Made by a program: the position numbers and the translations under genes. Of a stretch of DNA of 64,000 bases, positions 47,040 to 57,937 are shown piece by piece (within the stretch, counting starts at the first letter, position 1; each line of letters opens with the position of its first letter). The notes beneath the pieces were generated by a model. It did not search any database. It was not told the origin of the DNA and was given only the letters and a program-made list of their open reading frames with translations. Origin of the DNA: Timema cristinae (lineage: Eukaryota > Arthropoda > Insecta > Phasmatodea > Timematidae); NCBI GenBank assembly GCA_039000515.1, contig JBCFYV010000001.1, positions 31,580,061 to 31,644,060 on the forward strand, given 5' to 3'.

Positions 47040-47215
47040 TAAACGGCTAAGTATAAGAGAAAGGGGATGTGTGGGAAATCTTTAAAAAGCTGCACCCGTA
47101 TTGGCGTGGACACATAATTTTAATCTCACATTAACTCCACCCGGTAGAGATTTGAACCTCAACCTTTCCGTCTGGCTTCATTCCAATAATTTTCGTGTCT
47201 GACGCCAGGTACTGT
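47040..47215 (-). mobile_element. SINE A, minus, partial
   Basis: CACCCGGTAGAGATTTGAAC and the body CACCCGTATTGGCGTGGAC are complemented family A parts. Confidence 0.6.
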
Positions 47216-47869
47216 GTCTAGAAAATCTGGGAAATATCATAGACTTGGTATTCTCGTTTTTTTAAATATATTTTTTCTTCTTTATTCGTTATAATGCGCG
47301 TTTCATTTTCTATGAAATGTCGAACCGTAACGTGCCCTCGTAATCAAGATAAAAGACCCACCCTTCGACGTATCAGCTTCCTCCCAGTGGAAATCTCGAA
47401 AGATTTCCTTGGACGGCGTCTAGTTTTCCTTGTGTCCCCCTTCTCCCTATCTTTTCCACCTTCATCTGTTTCTTCTTTCAAACTTTTCCTATGTTACCGA
47501 TCCACCCCTGTTGTGACGTGACCAAACTCTCCTTTCTTTCTTAGGATTTTTCTCTCTCGCTCATATCTTTGAAGCTTTGACTAGAAACTGCAGTACTGAA
47601 ACACACACAATAATATATATATATCTTACCTCTTTCCGATATAGATTTTGTTCCAAGGGACGGCTTGTCCAACTTTCTTACGAGGTTAACTCGGATGCCC
47701 CGAGACTCTCTTGAAAGATCTTACCAACCCTCCCCTTCTCCAACCTTCTTCGCTATTTTATTGCTTTCCTTATCTCCCGTACTTTATTAGACCCCACTGT
47801 TTCACAACTGAAATATTTAAGAGAAAAAAACCCGCAGTCAAAACTTTAAATTCGTGATAACGAAATGCT
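47216..47869. other. Spacer; unrecognised 75-codon frame
   Basis: 47294-47521 is pyrimidine-rich and open for 75 codons without a recognisable domain. A TA tract lies near 47611. Confidence 0.35.
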
Positions 47870-47901
47870 TTAAGCCGCTTCAGTGGCTGAATGGTCTAAC
47901 A
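47870..47901 (+). mobile_element. SINE A head, split by a hAT
   Basis: AGCCGCTTCAGTGGCTGAAT then GGTCTAACA; continues at 48814. Confidence 0.8.
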
Positions 47902-48813
47902 CAGTGATTCCCAACCAACCTTTTTCATCTAATAGTCAAATGCCCACCCTCCTCCTCTTTTTTTGGAGGATATTTATAAAAAAATGTTTTTAAATCCTTT
48001 CTAGTCACTTTCTTTAAATACAAATTCATTGTAATACTAGCATAAGAATAATATAAAAAACTTAAGATTATCATGATGTTTTGTTTTCATCATTTCTCGA
48101 ATATACGGTTTGAGGCATGACATAGCACATTGTAAATTGTTTTTCACTTCAAGCTAACAACGCTGTGTTTTTTTTTTTTTTTTTTTTAAAGAGTTGAAGA
48201 TTCGGTGGGTTTGCACGTGTCTGCAATGTCAACTTAGGACAGCGTTTTTCAGACCCAGCTCCCTCTCAGACTCCTGAAGTAGTTTTATAATATTATTTAT
48301 TTGTTTTTCCTGTAAATAGCATCGGTAGTTAGGATTGCCAGTTTTTTCTAATCTAAATTAAGTTCATTTGCCAAAGGCGCAGCCAGAATATGTGAGATTT
48401 TCTGTTTGTTGTTTCTGTTGTTTCTACTTTTAAAAGCTAACTGTCGTTATTGGATTGAGTAATATTAGTGTAAAATATGCTATGAGTGCTCCAGCATGTA
48501 TTTTTTCCACAAGGGTTCCTTTGATCTAGAAAGTTTATCTACCTCTGCCTTAGGGGGAGGGTATAAATTATAATGATGAGGGGTGGAGAGTGAATCCGAA
48601 GCTTGCGAGCTCGAAAATAAACACGTGCATTCAAAATTTGGCTGGTCACCAAATTTATTACAACTATTAGACCGTGTTGTCAACACCACAATAAATAATT
48701 ATCTTAATTACTTTTTAAATATGATTTAAATTTTTTTTAAATCTTTAATTTTTATGTGATTTCTAACGTTATTTCCGAGTTGTTCCACGCCGCCCCCAGG
48801 TTTGGAACCACTG
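47902..48813. mobile_element. Non-autonomous hAT, 912 bp, inside a SINE
   Basis: TIRs CAGTGATTCCCAACC (left) and GGTTTGGAACCACTG (right). Flanking 8-mers GTCTAACA (47894-47901) and GTGTAAGG (48814-48821) are both derived from the SINE's GTCTAAGG. The interior is AT-rich with a long T-run near 48170; no transposase. Confidence 0.9.
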
Positions 48814-49020
48814 GTGTAAGGTGTCACTCTAGTGTTAGACTTGTCTTCTGATGACGGGGAGATTGGGGTTTGAATCTCGGTCCGGTCTATTGAGGGGGGC
48901 TTTCCCCTAAATGGTTTCCCATTTTACTTCCACGCAAATTACCTCTAAAATGTTTCCTTCCTCATCTCTACCGCATTAATACGAAGCGCTGATAACGCAG
49001 AAACGCAGATAACGTAGGGA
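48814..49020 (+). mobile_element. SINE A, continuation of 47870-47901
   Basis: GTGTAAGGTGTCACTCTAGT, B box GGGTTTGAATCTCGG, body AAATGGTTTCCC. The tail is degraded. Confidence 0.8.
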
Positions 49021-49155
49021 CGCAATAATTTACATTATTTTAAAGCTTTTGTATGTATGTTGATCTTTTATGAAATATTTAATGAATATCAACAGACAGG
49101 TTGCAAATCATTGTAATTACGGGAATGTCCATATGGAGGGACCACATTACAATTA

Positions 49156-49246
49156 ATTTAAATTAGTTGAAAAATTACACCTGTACACGGGTATGTCCTG
49201 GGTCTCGGTTCCCGTGCTCAGGTTTTAATTTTCAACTAATTTAAAT
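49156..49246. mobile_element. tRNA-like foldback, short
   Basis: Arms of about 36 bp: ATTTAAATTAGTTGAAAAAT then ACACCTGTACACGGG, mirrored by CCCGTGCTCAGG then AATTTTCAACTAATTTAAAT. The loop carries TCTCGGTTCCCG. Same arm motif (ACACCTGGACACGGG) as at 55534 and 60531. Confidence 0.78.
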
Positions 49247-49667
49247 AAAATAAAATTTTTAGGTTAATATTGCTATCATTATTTCGATGTAATGAAACAA
49301 AAATATGTATTAATATAATAATATAAACAAATTATAATTATTGGTTAGCGAAGCATGGTTTGTTTGATAAAAACAAACATTTTACTCCATTTTTGTTGAG
49401 GGTCAAAATTTATAGCAAATTTGCCTAAATTATTGTTATAAATCATTATGTTACTAGCATTGATTAAATCTACCAAAAGTGTTTTTGTGGGTCTGTTTGT
49501 TTATATAGATCTAGTTAAAGAACTCTTTTAATACTTTCAGACAGTACCTATAGTCCCGATTTTATAGTAGGCACTTTAGAAAACACAAACATATGTCTTT
49601 GGCGGTTAATATTGACAATATTTTACTATTTATTAGTGATGAATGTTTCTGTTATTATATGTTCATT
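49247..49667. other. AT-rich spacer
   Basis: Nothing recognised. Confidence 0.4.
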
Positions 49668-49905
49668 GGTGACCTGGTGGTCTAGGGGTTAAGGGTCAGA
49701 CTTCTATGCTGGCACCGGGTTAATCCTCGGTCCGCAGCAAAGAATTTATCTGATTACCATAACCCCCACCTTCACCTCTGAACAAGACTCTTGTGAATGT
49801 GGAATTCAGCCTCCACCGGGTTCGGATGTCCACGTTTAAACTGTAGGTCCTTCATTTCATTCAAATCACCCTACCATACACATTGCGTAAGTTGCGTTAA
49901 TTAAC
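49668..49905 (+). mobile_element. SINE B with many small indels
   Basis: Head TGGTGACCTGGTGGTCTAGG and most of the family B body are present. About fifteen 1-3-nt insertions or deletions appear relative to 26491-26764 with few substitutions. The tail is lost after TTGCGTAAGTTGCG. Confidence 0.82.
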
Positions 49906-50031
49906 CGATATTGTATTAAACGGTCTAATAATTATGATATTAAATAATATATGTTCATTAAAACTACAGAATCAAATATTGAACTCTTGAAGCATGACGA
50001 CGTGAAAAGTAGATCAAGTAATTTTACTAAC

Positions 50032-50275
50032 CACCCGCTTTGGTTGTCGCATGGTCTCACCTGGTACTCTCGTGTTGGGCTAGACTGGCGAAGATGGTGA
50101 GTTCGGGGTTCGATCTCGTTCGGGTGCACTAGGTTGTTGTTCCTCAATTGTTTTCCACGCTTTGTCCATGCAAATGATGGTGCACTTCCTCTAAACTAAA
50201 CCTTCCTAGTCCCTAGCACATTAGTGTAATTAGTACATAGGTGCACATCCAAACTTGTAATAGGACGGAGTGCTA
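50032..50275 (+). mobile_element. SINE A
   Basis: Head CCGCTTTGGTTGTCGCATGG, B box GGGGTTCGATCTCG, tail CTTGTAATAGGACGGAGTGC. Confidence 0.82.
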
Positions 50276-50449
50276 AAAAATAAAATAAAATCCAACTGTC
50301 GGAATGTACTGAATGTACTGTATCTGACAGTTACAAAAGTTACTAAAACTATTTTAACTCAATAATATCCATGTAAATTCAAATGATCTGCAGCTGTCAC
50401 CTTTGACAGATAATATTAATACGGATGATATATTAATATGATTTAAAAA

Positions 50450-50491
<42 letters not shown>

Positions 50492-51314
50492 TAAATCTAT
50501 CTACCTTTCTACCACGATTCAACTAGGGTGGATCTTTTCAGAAATAAAATATGGTGTCGGTTGAATGTTGAAGAACGTCGAGTTAAAGGTTGTATGCACG
50601 AGTAATTTTTTTTTCTTTACTTTTTGATGATTTGATCTTATTGATGCCTTTTTTATTTATTTTTAAAATTTATTTATGAAACAATTTATTTTAAATGAGA
50701 AACATTTCCTACTCTAATCTTAGAATAATGAGGCTACAGCGAGCCTTCGCTTTTACAACTAAAAAAAAAAAAAAAAAAAAGGTTGAGCACACCAGAATGA
50801 AGGCGTCTCTAACTTTGCAACGAGGCAAAGCTTTAATTTAGAACACCAATGCGCTTAGTGAACAACTACAATGACCCGGGAAAGTTAGGACTCACTCAAC
50901 GCACCAACAGCTTACGTTTATCGTAGTAAACCCCAACCCTCCCGCCTCCTCCCTTACCTTCAAACAATCTAATTTAGGTTGTTTTTTTCTTTCGGACTGG
51001 TAGATTAAGCTTTGCGCTATTATACTTTACTTTGACATAGGAGGCCAGGGTTCTATACTTGTCTTGGGTGTTCTGAGAATATATCTTATCTTTCAAAGTG
51101 TAGTTTCCCGCCTTCTCTTCAGGCTAATTATGGTTGTATGTTTATTAAAATTCACCCTCATAGTCGTCTTTCATATCAGATTGTTGCTTATCTAAAAATT
51201 GAATGTTCCAATTAAAAAAAACTACAGTAAATATTTGGTGTTTGATATAATATTTTATTAAAATGTTTTAACATTTTTCCTTATATTTTCCATTTCCATA
51301 ACCTGTACATCTGC
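50276..51314. other. AT-rich stretch with TA microsatellite and dispersed fragment
   Basis: (TA)n at about 50452-50488. 50380-50420 carries GATCTGCAGCTGTCACCTTT, part of a dispersed repeat. A-run at about 50760-50780. Confidence 0.5.
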
Positions 51315-51318
51315 TTAA

Positions 51319-51560
51319 GGACGTTGCCTACCTGTGACGTCATGGCGGGTTAACATAGGACCCCACATGCTAGTGAATTTACGTTTTATTCAGCAAGTTT
51401 TGTAGATTGAAACAAAATCCATAGATTTTCATATAATTCTAAAAATACTCTTTCAGTGTCACAAAATTATCAGTTTTATCTTGAAGTAGTTTTTTGTAAA
51501 TTCATTTCTTTTAAATCATCTACAACTCAGGCTATTTGGCCTAGTAAATAAAAAAAGTCT
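51319..51560 (+). mobile_element. TTAA-type element, left end only
   Basis: TTAA then GGACGTTGCCTACCTGTGAC matches the ends of the element at 33053-33581. GGCTATTTGGCC near 51532 is echoed there too. The right end was not found. Confidence 0.55.
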
Positions 51561-52149
51561 TGTAGAAATCCTCTTGCCAAGATGTAAATTAAAAAAAAGT
51601 TCGTGGTGTTTTATTATATCACATACAAATTAATTTTCATAAAACAGTATATTGGTTAGAGACATAATCAGCGATTCCAAGACGTCTCATTTACATAAAG
51701 TACACGATATGAATGCATGAAGATTATAAATAAATCCATCTTAGAACAAACACTAAAAGTATCGTACACAGTGAGGCCAATGACCAACAAAATCAACCAT
51801 CAGCTGAGTTAGGTGCTACTACACAACTTATTAAACACGTGATAGCATGTGTTTATTTATAATAGGAAACAAGAAAAGGATAGTTTTAAAAAGTCAATGT
51901 ATTAAAGGCGCAAATAGAATAGTGAGTGTGTAAACTCGTCTAAGGAAGAGGGGGAATGTTATTAGTAGATACCACTTGAGGCCTCACAGGGAAACTGTTC
52001 ATATTATTTCCTCTGTTTTTATTTTGTACATCGACGTGTAAGTGTTATATTGCTTAGATTGCTTAGGTGCGTCAAATTAGGATGCAACCCACTTTGCAAA
52101 ATACCTTCGAAATCTCCAAGTAGGCGACGTCGGGTGTCCATATTCAGAA
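51561..52149. other. AT-rich spacer
   Basis: Nothing recognised. Confidence 0.4.
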
Positions 52150-52229
52150 AGGGATCCGGCTATCTCAATCGGTGGAGAGTATTGGCATGTCAATTCAAAG
52201 GCATGGGATTCAAATCCCTGTTCGAGGAC
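52150..52229 (+). mobile_element. tRNA-like SINE head
   Basis: CCGGCTATCTCAATCGGTGG (A-box-like) and GGGATTCAAATCCCTG (B-box-like) at tRNA spacing. It lacks a clean acceptor stem, so it is not called a tRNA gene. Confidence 0.55.
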
Positions 52230-52679
52230 ATTTTTTATTTACTAATTTCAGTTTATCAACTGATTTTGATGAATTAACTGTGATTTTGTCTAACTTTATC
52301 TTGAAAGCTTAAAGAGTCCTACCTTGACGGATTCCAGGTGACTTCTATGGTTTTCTGACATTTGGGGTCGCTTTGTCGGTGAATCATTTTGATATTTTAT
52401 TTTATTAAAACTTGCTAAAGTATCAAAAGAAAATAAGGGTAAAAGGGATACTATTTTTTTACACATTGGGGGAGACGAAAAGGTGGAGGTCGCTACTTAT
52501 TTTTTTATTTTTTATATAGGCCTACTTTATTTTCTTGTCCTACTCTTTGGCACGCTGTTATTATTATTTTGCCTCACGCAGGTGTGGTTTATTATTTTAT
52601 GTTATAGAAATTACAATTGGGTGCAAACTTGAAGTTTCGCCTATGACTCATGCAACCTTTGTGCCAGCCTTGTTACTAC
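52230..52679. other. AT-rich spacer
   Basis: Nothing recognised. Confidence 0.4.
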
Positions 52680-52890
52680 GGATATTCTAATTTTAATTGC
52701 GCAAATAGGATAGATGAGGAAGGTATATCTTAAGAGGAAATGTTCCAGCATTTGCTTGAAGGAAGAGCTAGAAGACACATACTAAGACTCCCAGTACACC
52801 CGTTGAGGTTCTAGCCTCGACTTCACCGTCACTGGCAAACCATAGTAGATGAGTCTGGCATCTAGTCCACGTGCCCACCGATATGGTTGA
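52680..52890 (-). mobile_element. SINE A, minus
   Basis: Complemented body GATGAGGAAGGTATATC, then CACCCGTTGAGGTTCTAGCC and GTGCCCACCGATATGG at the head; tail missing. Confidence 0.7.
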
Positions 52891-52971
52891 GTCTAAAAGA
52901 GCTCTACATGTGCGGGAATATAATCTAGGCGGGTTTTCCTTTAAATTAAATTAAATTAAATTAAATGTGTT

Positions 52972-53200
52972 ACCTGCTTCTGTGGCTGCATGGTCTAAGA
53001 CGTCACTCTCACAATGCCGTTAGCGGGAGGTAGGGATCGGGTCTAATGGGGTATTTTTCTTAAATAGTTTTCCCCTCTCCCTCCACGCACATGCAGATAT
53101 ACGTAATCTAAATTTAACCTACCTTTTACTAACTTATTAACGTAATTAGTACATATGCGTACAATCTGAATAGATATTAAGACGCGGTGTTAAAAAAATG
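52972..53200 (+). mobile_element. SINE A
   Basis: Head CTGCTTCTGTGGCTGCATGG, body TTTTCCCCTCTCCCTCCACG, tail TAGATATTAAGACGCGGTGT. Confidence 0.83.
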
Positions 53201-53691
53201 TGTAGATACATCGAATAAATAAATAATGGTTTAGTCTTGCGGTTGGAAGCGCGATATATTTTTACTATTTCCCTTGCGTTACTAGAACCCTTGTACGCCT
53301 GCGTTCATGGTGGATGGTCAGACGTCCCTCGTTTCCTCTATTCTCCGCGCCCCATACTTGAAATAACGTTTCTTTTGACGTACGTGGCTTGAAAGGCGTC
53401 TGTCGGAACGATTTTACCTCCTATGAATAAGGTAATATTTGTTGAAATGCATTGCACACACAAAACTTCTGGAGCGGTAGAGTAGGATTAGAGAGACTGC
53501 CATAGAAATACCCCTTTGTAAAGTATATATGTAGACTGTAGGGTAGTCAACATTTCAAAGGCTGTGTGTATATACAATATATATATATATGTATTGTTGG
53601 TTGTAGGGACATTAATTGTCAAATTTGACAACTATAAGAACACGTGGATTGGCTTATAAACATAATGTATTAAAATTATTTTTAAAAAAAC
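53201..53691. other. Spacer, nothing recognised
   Basis: Slightly GC-richer at 53270-53410, with no recognised homology. TA tract near 53580. Confidence 0.4.
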
Positions 53692-53830
53692 CTATGGTTT
53701 CCCACTCTCTTTCCACGCAAACGATGGTAGATTACCTCTAAAATGCTTCCTTCCTCTTCCCTACCCCATTAGATAAATGCGTATAACCTGCACAGGTAGT
53801 AAGACACGGTGGTAATAAATAAATAACACC
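53692..53830 (+). mobile_element. SINE A, 3' part
   Basis: GTTTCCCACTCTCTTTCCAC and tail CAGGTAGTAAGACACGGTGG with (TAAA)n. The head is absent. Confidence 0.75.
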
Positions 53831-54183
53831 TAGCAGAGTCAAAATCTAGAATATATGCATAATAAAATCGCTTTAATCCACCCAAAGAAGAGTTTATTTT
53901 TATTTAAAACATACACATTAATAAAGTAATGATAGGAAAGATCGTGTCAGAAGATGAAAATTTACCCCCCAGTTAATTTTATTGGGAATTGAACCAAGGC
54001 CTTCTAAGTAATAAAATACAACACTTTATATTTGCGCTCAACCGGAATCATGTTGGGCATAGCCCTACATTCTCAGAAATAATAACGGGCCTCTTTAACT
54101 AACTATGTAGTCTGAAAAGTACCTAAATTTCTTTTTCACCTCGTTTTATTGCTCGTCCGCAATCTTCCGTATTTAATGACACT
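53831..54183. other. AT-rich spacer
   Basis: Nothing recognised. Confidence 0.4.
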
Positions 54184-54300
54184 GCCCCCTTGGTCTAGTA
54201 GTCAAAGAGTTCCTGGCTACAAATTCAAAGGTCCCGGGTCCAATCCCCGGCGCTTCCATATTCTCTGTGAAGCAATGGGCCTGGAACGGGGTCAAACCCG
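54184..54300 (+). mobile_element. tRNA-like SINE head, another type
   Basis: CCCCTTGGTCTAGTAGTCAA and GTCCCGGGTCCAATCCCCGG at tRNA spacing, followed by non-tRNA sequence. Confidence 0.58.
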
Positions 54301-54484
54301 ATCTCTTGAGAACAAATAAAAATATAATGGCTCTTGTCTAGAAAACTAAGATTAATGGCTGAAGGACTCGTGCTGACCAATTACACCATCTATACGCATA
54401 GATTTACACTATCTTCACCAACAGAATGCGGCCGCTCGGGTGGTACGGTTCAATAGTGCGATCTCACCATGTAGCTTTTTTTTA

Positions 54485-54612
54485 ATAAGTAAAGGGAGGA
54501 GGAAGGTAATATTTAGAGGAAACATAACCGTATAGTTATGCGTTGAGTAAAAGTGGAAAACCATTTAGTAAAAATATCTTTAATACACCAGGTTGGGATT
54601 ACAATCTGGCAG
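54485..54612 (-). mobile_element. SINE A, minus, partial
   Basis: GGAGGAAGGTAATATTTAGA then CACCAGGTTGGGATTACAAT; complemented body and B-box region only. Confidence 0.6.
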
Positions 54613-54639
54613 TTAGAGAATGCCATTAAATCTACTTTC

Positions 54640-54790
54640 ACCTATTCATACGCCAAGTGATGGGATCTGCAGCTATCAATTTTGATAGCTATTAGCAATA
54701 CCTATACAGTAACACTGAAATATAGTAAAATATTTTCAATCTTGCCTTTAAAAAAAATAGGTTTGTGTTTTCTGCAATGTCGTTTGTACA
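54640..54790. repeat. Dispersed repeat, clearest copy
   Basis: CATACGCCAAGTGATGGGAT then CTGCAGCTATCAATTTTGAT and TAGTAAAATATTTTCAATCT. Partial matches occur near 12530, 15840, 38115, 40080, 43660 and 50385. Confidence 0.55.
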
Positions 54791-54884
54791 AAAATTAGAC
54801 GATAACTGATGTTACTTTAACATGTTGCAGAGATTATTTTCTTTGTTATAAAAGATTTTATTTTGACAATATTCTTTATTAGAA

Positions 54885-54985
54885 AGCTCTATCAGATAAC
54901 ACCATTGGTTAGCGCATTGGTATACTAAGCCGAAGGTCCCGGGTTCGATTCCCGTGACCAGGTGTCATTTTTTCATTTTTCAGGA
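54885..54985 (+). mobile_element. tRNA-like element, single arm
   Basis: CCATTGGTTAGCGCATTGGT and GTCCCGGGTTCGATTCCCGT, followed by ACCAGGTGTCATTTTTTC, the same outward tail as the foldback elements. Only one arm is present. Confidence 0.7.
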
Positions 54986-55421
54986 AATTACAACCAAGTT
55001 GAGCCACGTAAAACTAAATTTTCGCCCTTACATTTTTGTGTGAATCTTTTTTTTTTACTCACCAGACTTTGGATCTCGGGTGATTTCTTTAAGCACATCG
55101 TCACTGAGCACAACCCTAGTGCCCTCATATAATCAATTTGACCCCTACTTGTGATGTGATAGCCTCCCTCTCCCTCCCCGGCTGCGATCATGTTTCGCCT
55201 ACTACCCCCTCCCCCCCCCCCTCATCATCCCTCTGTTGGCTTTACGCCGTTACCTCTACTGGTCTTAGGGATGATCCCGTCCGTCCGTTCGTGTCCATCA
55301 ACACCTTGTCTCGACTAATACACCGGAGACACCTTACGTGTTATCATTGACATAACTCTGCTGCGGTAATTAGGGCGTCTCTGATTAATGGCTTATAGTT
55401 TGATAAGTTAATATGTCGCGT
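54986..55421. other. Spacer with C-rich run
   Basis: A C-run lies at about 55205-55220. The 70-codon frame at 55138-55350 has no recognised domain. Confidence 0.4.
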
Positions 55422-55534
55422 TTAAAGTGGCCTTCTTGGTCTACGAGAAAGTACCAATCGCTGTCAGGTCACACGGCTTAAAATACAATGGTCTGTGTCG
55501 TTGTTTTTTTTTTACATTTATCTATTCTGTCCAA

Positions 55535-55689
55535 TTCTGAAAATTGAAAAATGACACCTGGACACGGGAATCGAACCCGGGACCCTGGATCCGTGTCCAG
55601 GTGTCATTTTTCAATTTTCAGAATATATCTAAGTGGTGCTAGCCTCACTAAAATGCATAGATGATAGCTTCGGCTATCTGATTCATTAA
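55535..55689 (+). mobile_element. tRNA-like foldback retroposon with 12-bp target duplication
   Basis: A perfect 34-bp inverted repeat spans 55534-55567 and 55591-55624 (the outermost base lies in the target duplication; motif GACACCTGGACACGG), with a loop holding ATCGAACCCGGGACC, a complemented B box. A unique 3' tail follows with a hairpin GATAGC-TTCG-GCTATC near 55666. TATTCTGTCCAA is duplicated exactly at 55523-55534 and 55690-55701, indicating LINE-type insertion. Confidence 0.9.
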
Positions 55690-55861
55690 TATTCTGTCCA
55701 AGCTTAAATTCTCTTTCGCCCTAACTTAAAACCACCCTTCGTCATGCCAATAAGAAATAGAGTAAAGAGAACTACCAAATTTTTTATCTCAAGGTAAAGA
55801 GGAAAGCTCTCTGCTATTTCTCAAATATCTTAAAATATACTGCTTTGCGATTATATTTAAT

Positions 55862-56165
55862 TAATTAATTCATTCATTAATTAATTAAGGTATTAAACGT
55901 GCACTCTCTGTACTGACAAATTATATAAACACACGATCATTTCTATTTGCGAGTGTGAAAGGGCATACCAATTTTGTTGGGAAATATTTCTTCTCATACC
56001 TTCTAGGCTTCTTTTACATGCCACAATTGCCATGGACACAACGGTTTCGCTTCCCCTACGAAGAAAGTTGTGAAACGGATTTTTATCGCTAATTAAAAAT
56101 CCATACACCTCAGCCGAGTTTGAACCCACAAACTTTGGGTCCTAAGGCGAACAGTTCACTCAAAT
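55862..56165 (-). mobile_element. SINE C, minus
   Basis: On the minus strand: GTGGGTTCAAACTCGGCTGA (B box), GGATTTTTAATTAGCGATAA, GGTATGCCCTTTCACACTCG, then the tail AGTGCACGTTTAATACCTTA. The body matches 60028-60270. Confidence 0.78.
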
Positions 56166-56498
56166 ACCATCTAAGTATACTTGAGCCTATAAAAATGTAT
56201 TCATAAGAGAACGTATAAATATAGAGCCCATTTTAATAAATCTTAGTCTCATAGTTCCGTTTATATGCTTAAAAATTAGTTGAAAATGAGCTAGTTTCTA
56301 TTCATTAACTAAAGGGTTGTTAAGGGAAAATGGCCAGGTTTAAATCTTTCGACTTTATTTTGCGTGAACTTTATTTTGAAATAACGCATCGTAGAATTAA
56401 ATAATATTGCATTATAGCTGAACGTCAGCGTGGCACTTTCCCTCTTTCCGAGGCGGCCCCATCAAGGTGAAATGCTAGAAAAGGTTTTTTTTTTTTTT

Positions 56499-56800
56499 CA
56501 GTTTTATTGCAAAACTTTTTTGGGTAAAAATAAATCATATATTGCTTTTCTACAAAAATATCGTTTAACTTTCTTCACATGATGATATCAATAGTTGTTG
56601 ATTATCTATCATTAGCTTAGCGTCATTAGATAATAAACTTTTTAAATGAAGAGGAAAGGTTTTCATGAAATTCCAGGACATCCTTGAACGATATTCAACA
56701 ACTGTTAATATCATCATGTAAAGAAAATTCACCTCTATATTTTTACTGGGAGATTTATTTTATTTATTTTGACCAAACAAATGTATTGATATAAAAACTG
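56499..56800. mobile_element. Palindromic MITE, full length
   Basis: Ends CAGTTTTATTGCAAAACTTT and ATATAAAAACTG. Internal mirror halves include TTCTTCACATGATGATATCA and its complement around 56705-56725. Confidence 0.8.
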
Positions 56801-56953
56801 TAAACATTAAAACCCTTTCTCACTCCCCCTTCCACCCCAACTTAAGTTGTAATATTATGATCCTCTCAAAATAATATCAAAATTTAAGTGGAAATTTTTA
56901 TATCTATACTCCTTTCCATCATGTGACCACTTTATTGCGTTATTTGAATTATT

Positions 56954-57236
56954 ATTAGCACCGCGTCTTACTAACCGTTCGGTTTATACGCATTTACGCT
57001 AATTTGTAATGATAGGGTGATTGTGAGATGAAATGGAGGATCTACAATTTAACGTGGAATCCGAACCACGGTGGAGGCCTGGCATTCTACACATTCACAA
57101 GTTCTGATTAATACACGTCTTGTCAAAGGTGAAGGAAGGGTTTGGCAATCAGATAAATCCGTGCCGGGACCTAAGATTGAGTCACGGGCCCTCAGAACAA
57201 AAGTCTGACACCTTACCCCTAGACCGCCAAGTCACC
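56954..57236 (-). mobile_element. SINE B, minus
   Basis: Starts with TTAGCACCGCGTCTTACTAA, contains GAATCCGAACCACGGTGGAG, ends GACACCTTACCCCTAGACCG then CCAAGTCACC. Confidence 0.93.
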
Positions 57237-57654
57237 GCGCTGTTTGAACAGCTAACGGGAATATAATATAGTAGTTTACTATACTAGTATGTTCTGAAAC
57301 AAATAGGTACGTACTTCAATTTAGAAATGACTCCCTTACTCTGTATAGGGAAATTTAAACTTTAATATTAAACCGTTTTCAATATTCACAACAAGTTAGG
57401 GTGAAAGCCTTTGTGCCCTGGTCCATTGTAAGATCCGAATCAATTATTTAGGTCAACCAGTGAGGCTGGCTTCGTGAACCGTGTGTTTGGTCTCTACTGG
57501 TACTGACGTGTCACCAAGTGTGTTCCTTAACCTTTCTCTCTCAGGCTTCTACAACCCCTAACAAATTTATAGGTAGCTTTTTTTTATACCTTTAAGTTCC
57601 TTTTACTTTTTTCGATGATATTCTCTTTAATTTAGCCCACTAGTATCCCTTTTT
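57237..57654. other. Spacer, nothing recognised
   Basis: No conserved coding segment or repeat family member seen between the SINEs. Confidence 0.4.
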
Positions 57655-57888
57655 GGCCCGGCTCGGTGGTTGGATGTTCTAAGGCATCACTCTCGAAATA
57701 GATAGGTCGACAATAAAGAGAATCCCGGTCGGATGTAGTGATGGTGGTTTTTACCTATTAGTTTTCCACTCTTACTCTGCACAAACGCGGGTACACTTCC
57801 TCTAAATGCATGCTTACTCATCTCGAACACATTAGCGTTATTAGCAAATATTATTATAACCCAAACAGGTAGTAAGACGCGGTGCTAA
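57655..57888 (+). mobile_element. SINE A
   Basis: Head GGCCCGGCTCGGTGGTTGGA, body TTTTCCACTCTTACTC, tail AGGTAGTAAGACGCGGTGCT. Confidence 0.88.
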
Positions 57889-57937
57889 TTTTAAAAAAAC
57901 TCATTTCTTCCGCCCAATTAGTTTGTGTTGTTTGTGA

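Larger units (their letters stand above)
55426..56461 (+). mobile_element. Unclassified TIR element, copy 2, with two nested insertions
   Basis: Opposite orientation to 36810-37371. Matching blocks: 55435-55505 (CACGGCTTAAAATACAATGG), 55700-55850 (CTCAAGGTAAAGAGGAAAGC) and 56200-56460 (GAAATAACGCATCGTAGAAT), ending CCGAGGCGGCCCC. It is interrupted by a foldback retroposon (55535-55689) and a SINE C (about 55862-56165). Confidence 0.82.

Noticed and set aside
54885..54965. Possible tRNA gene (good B box GGTTCGATTCC)
   Set aside because: The acceptor ends do not pair cleanly, and the flank matches the tail of the foldback family.
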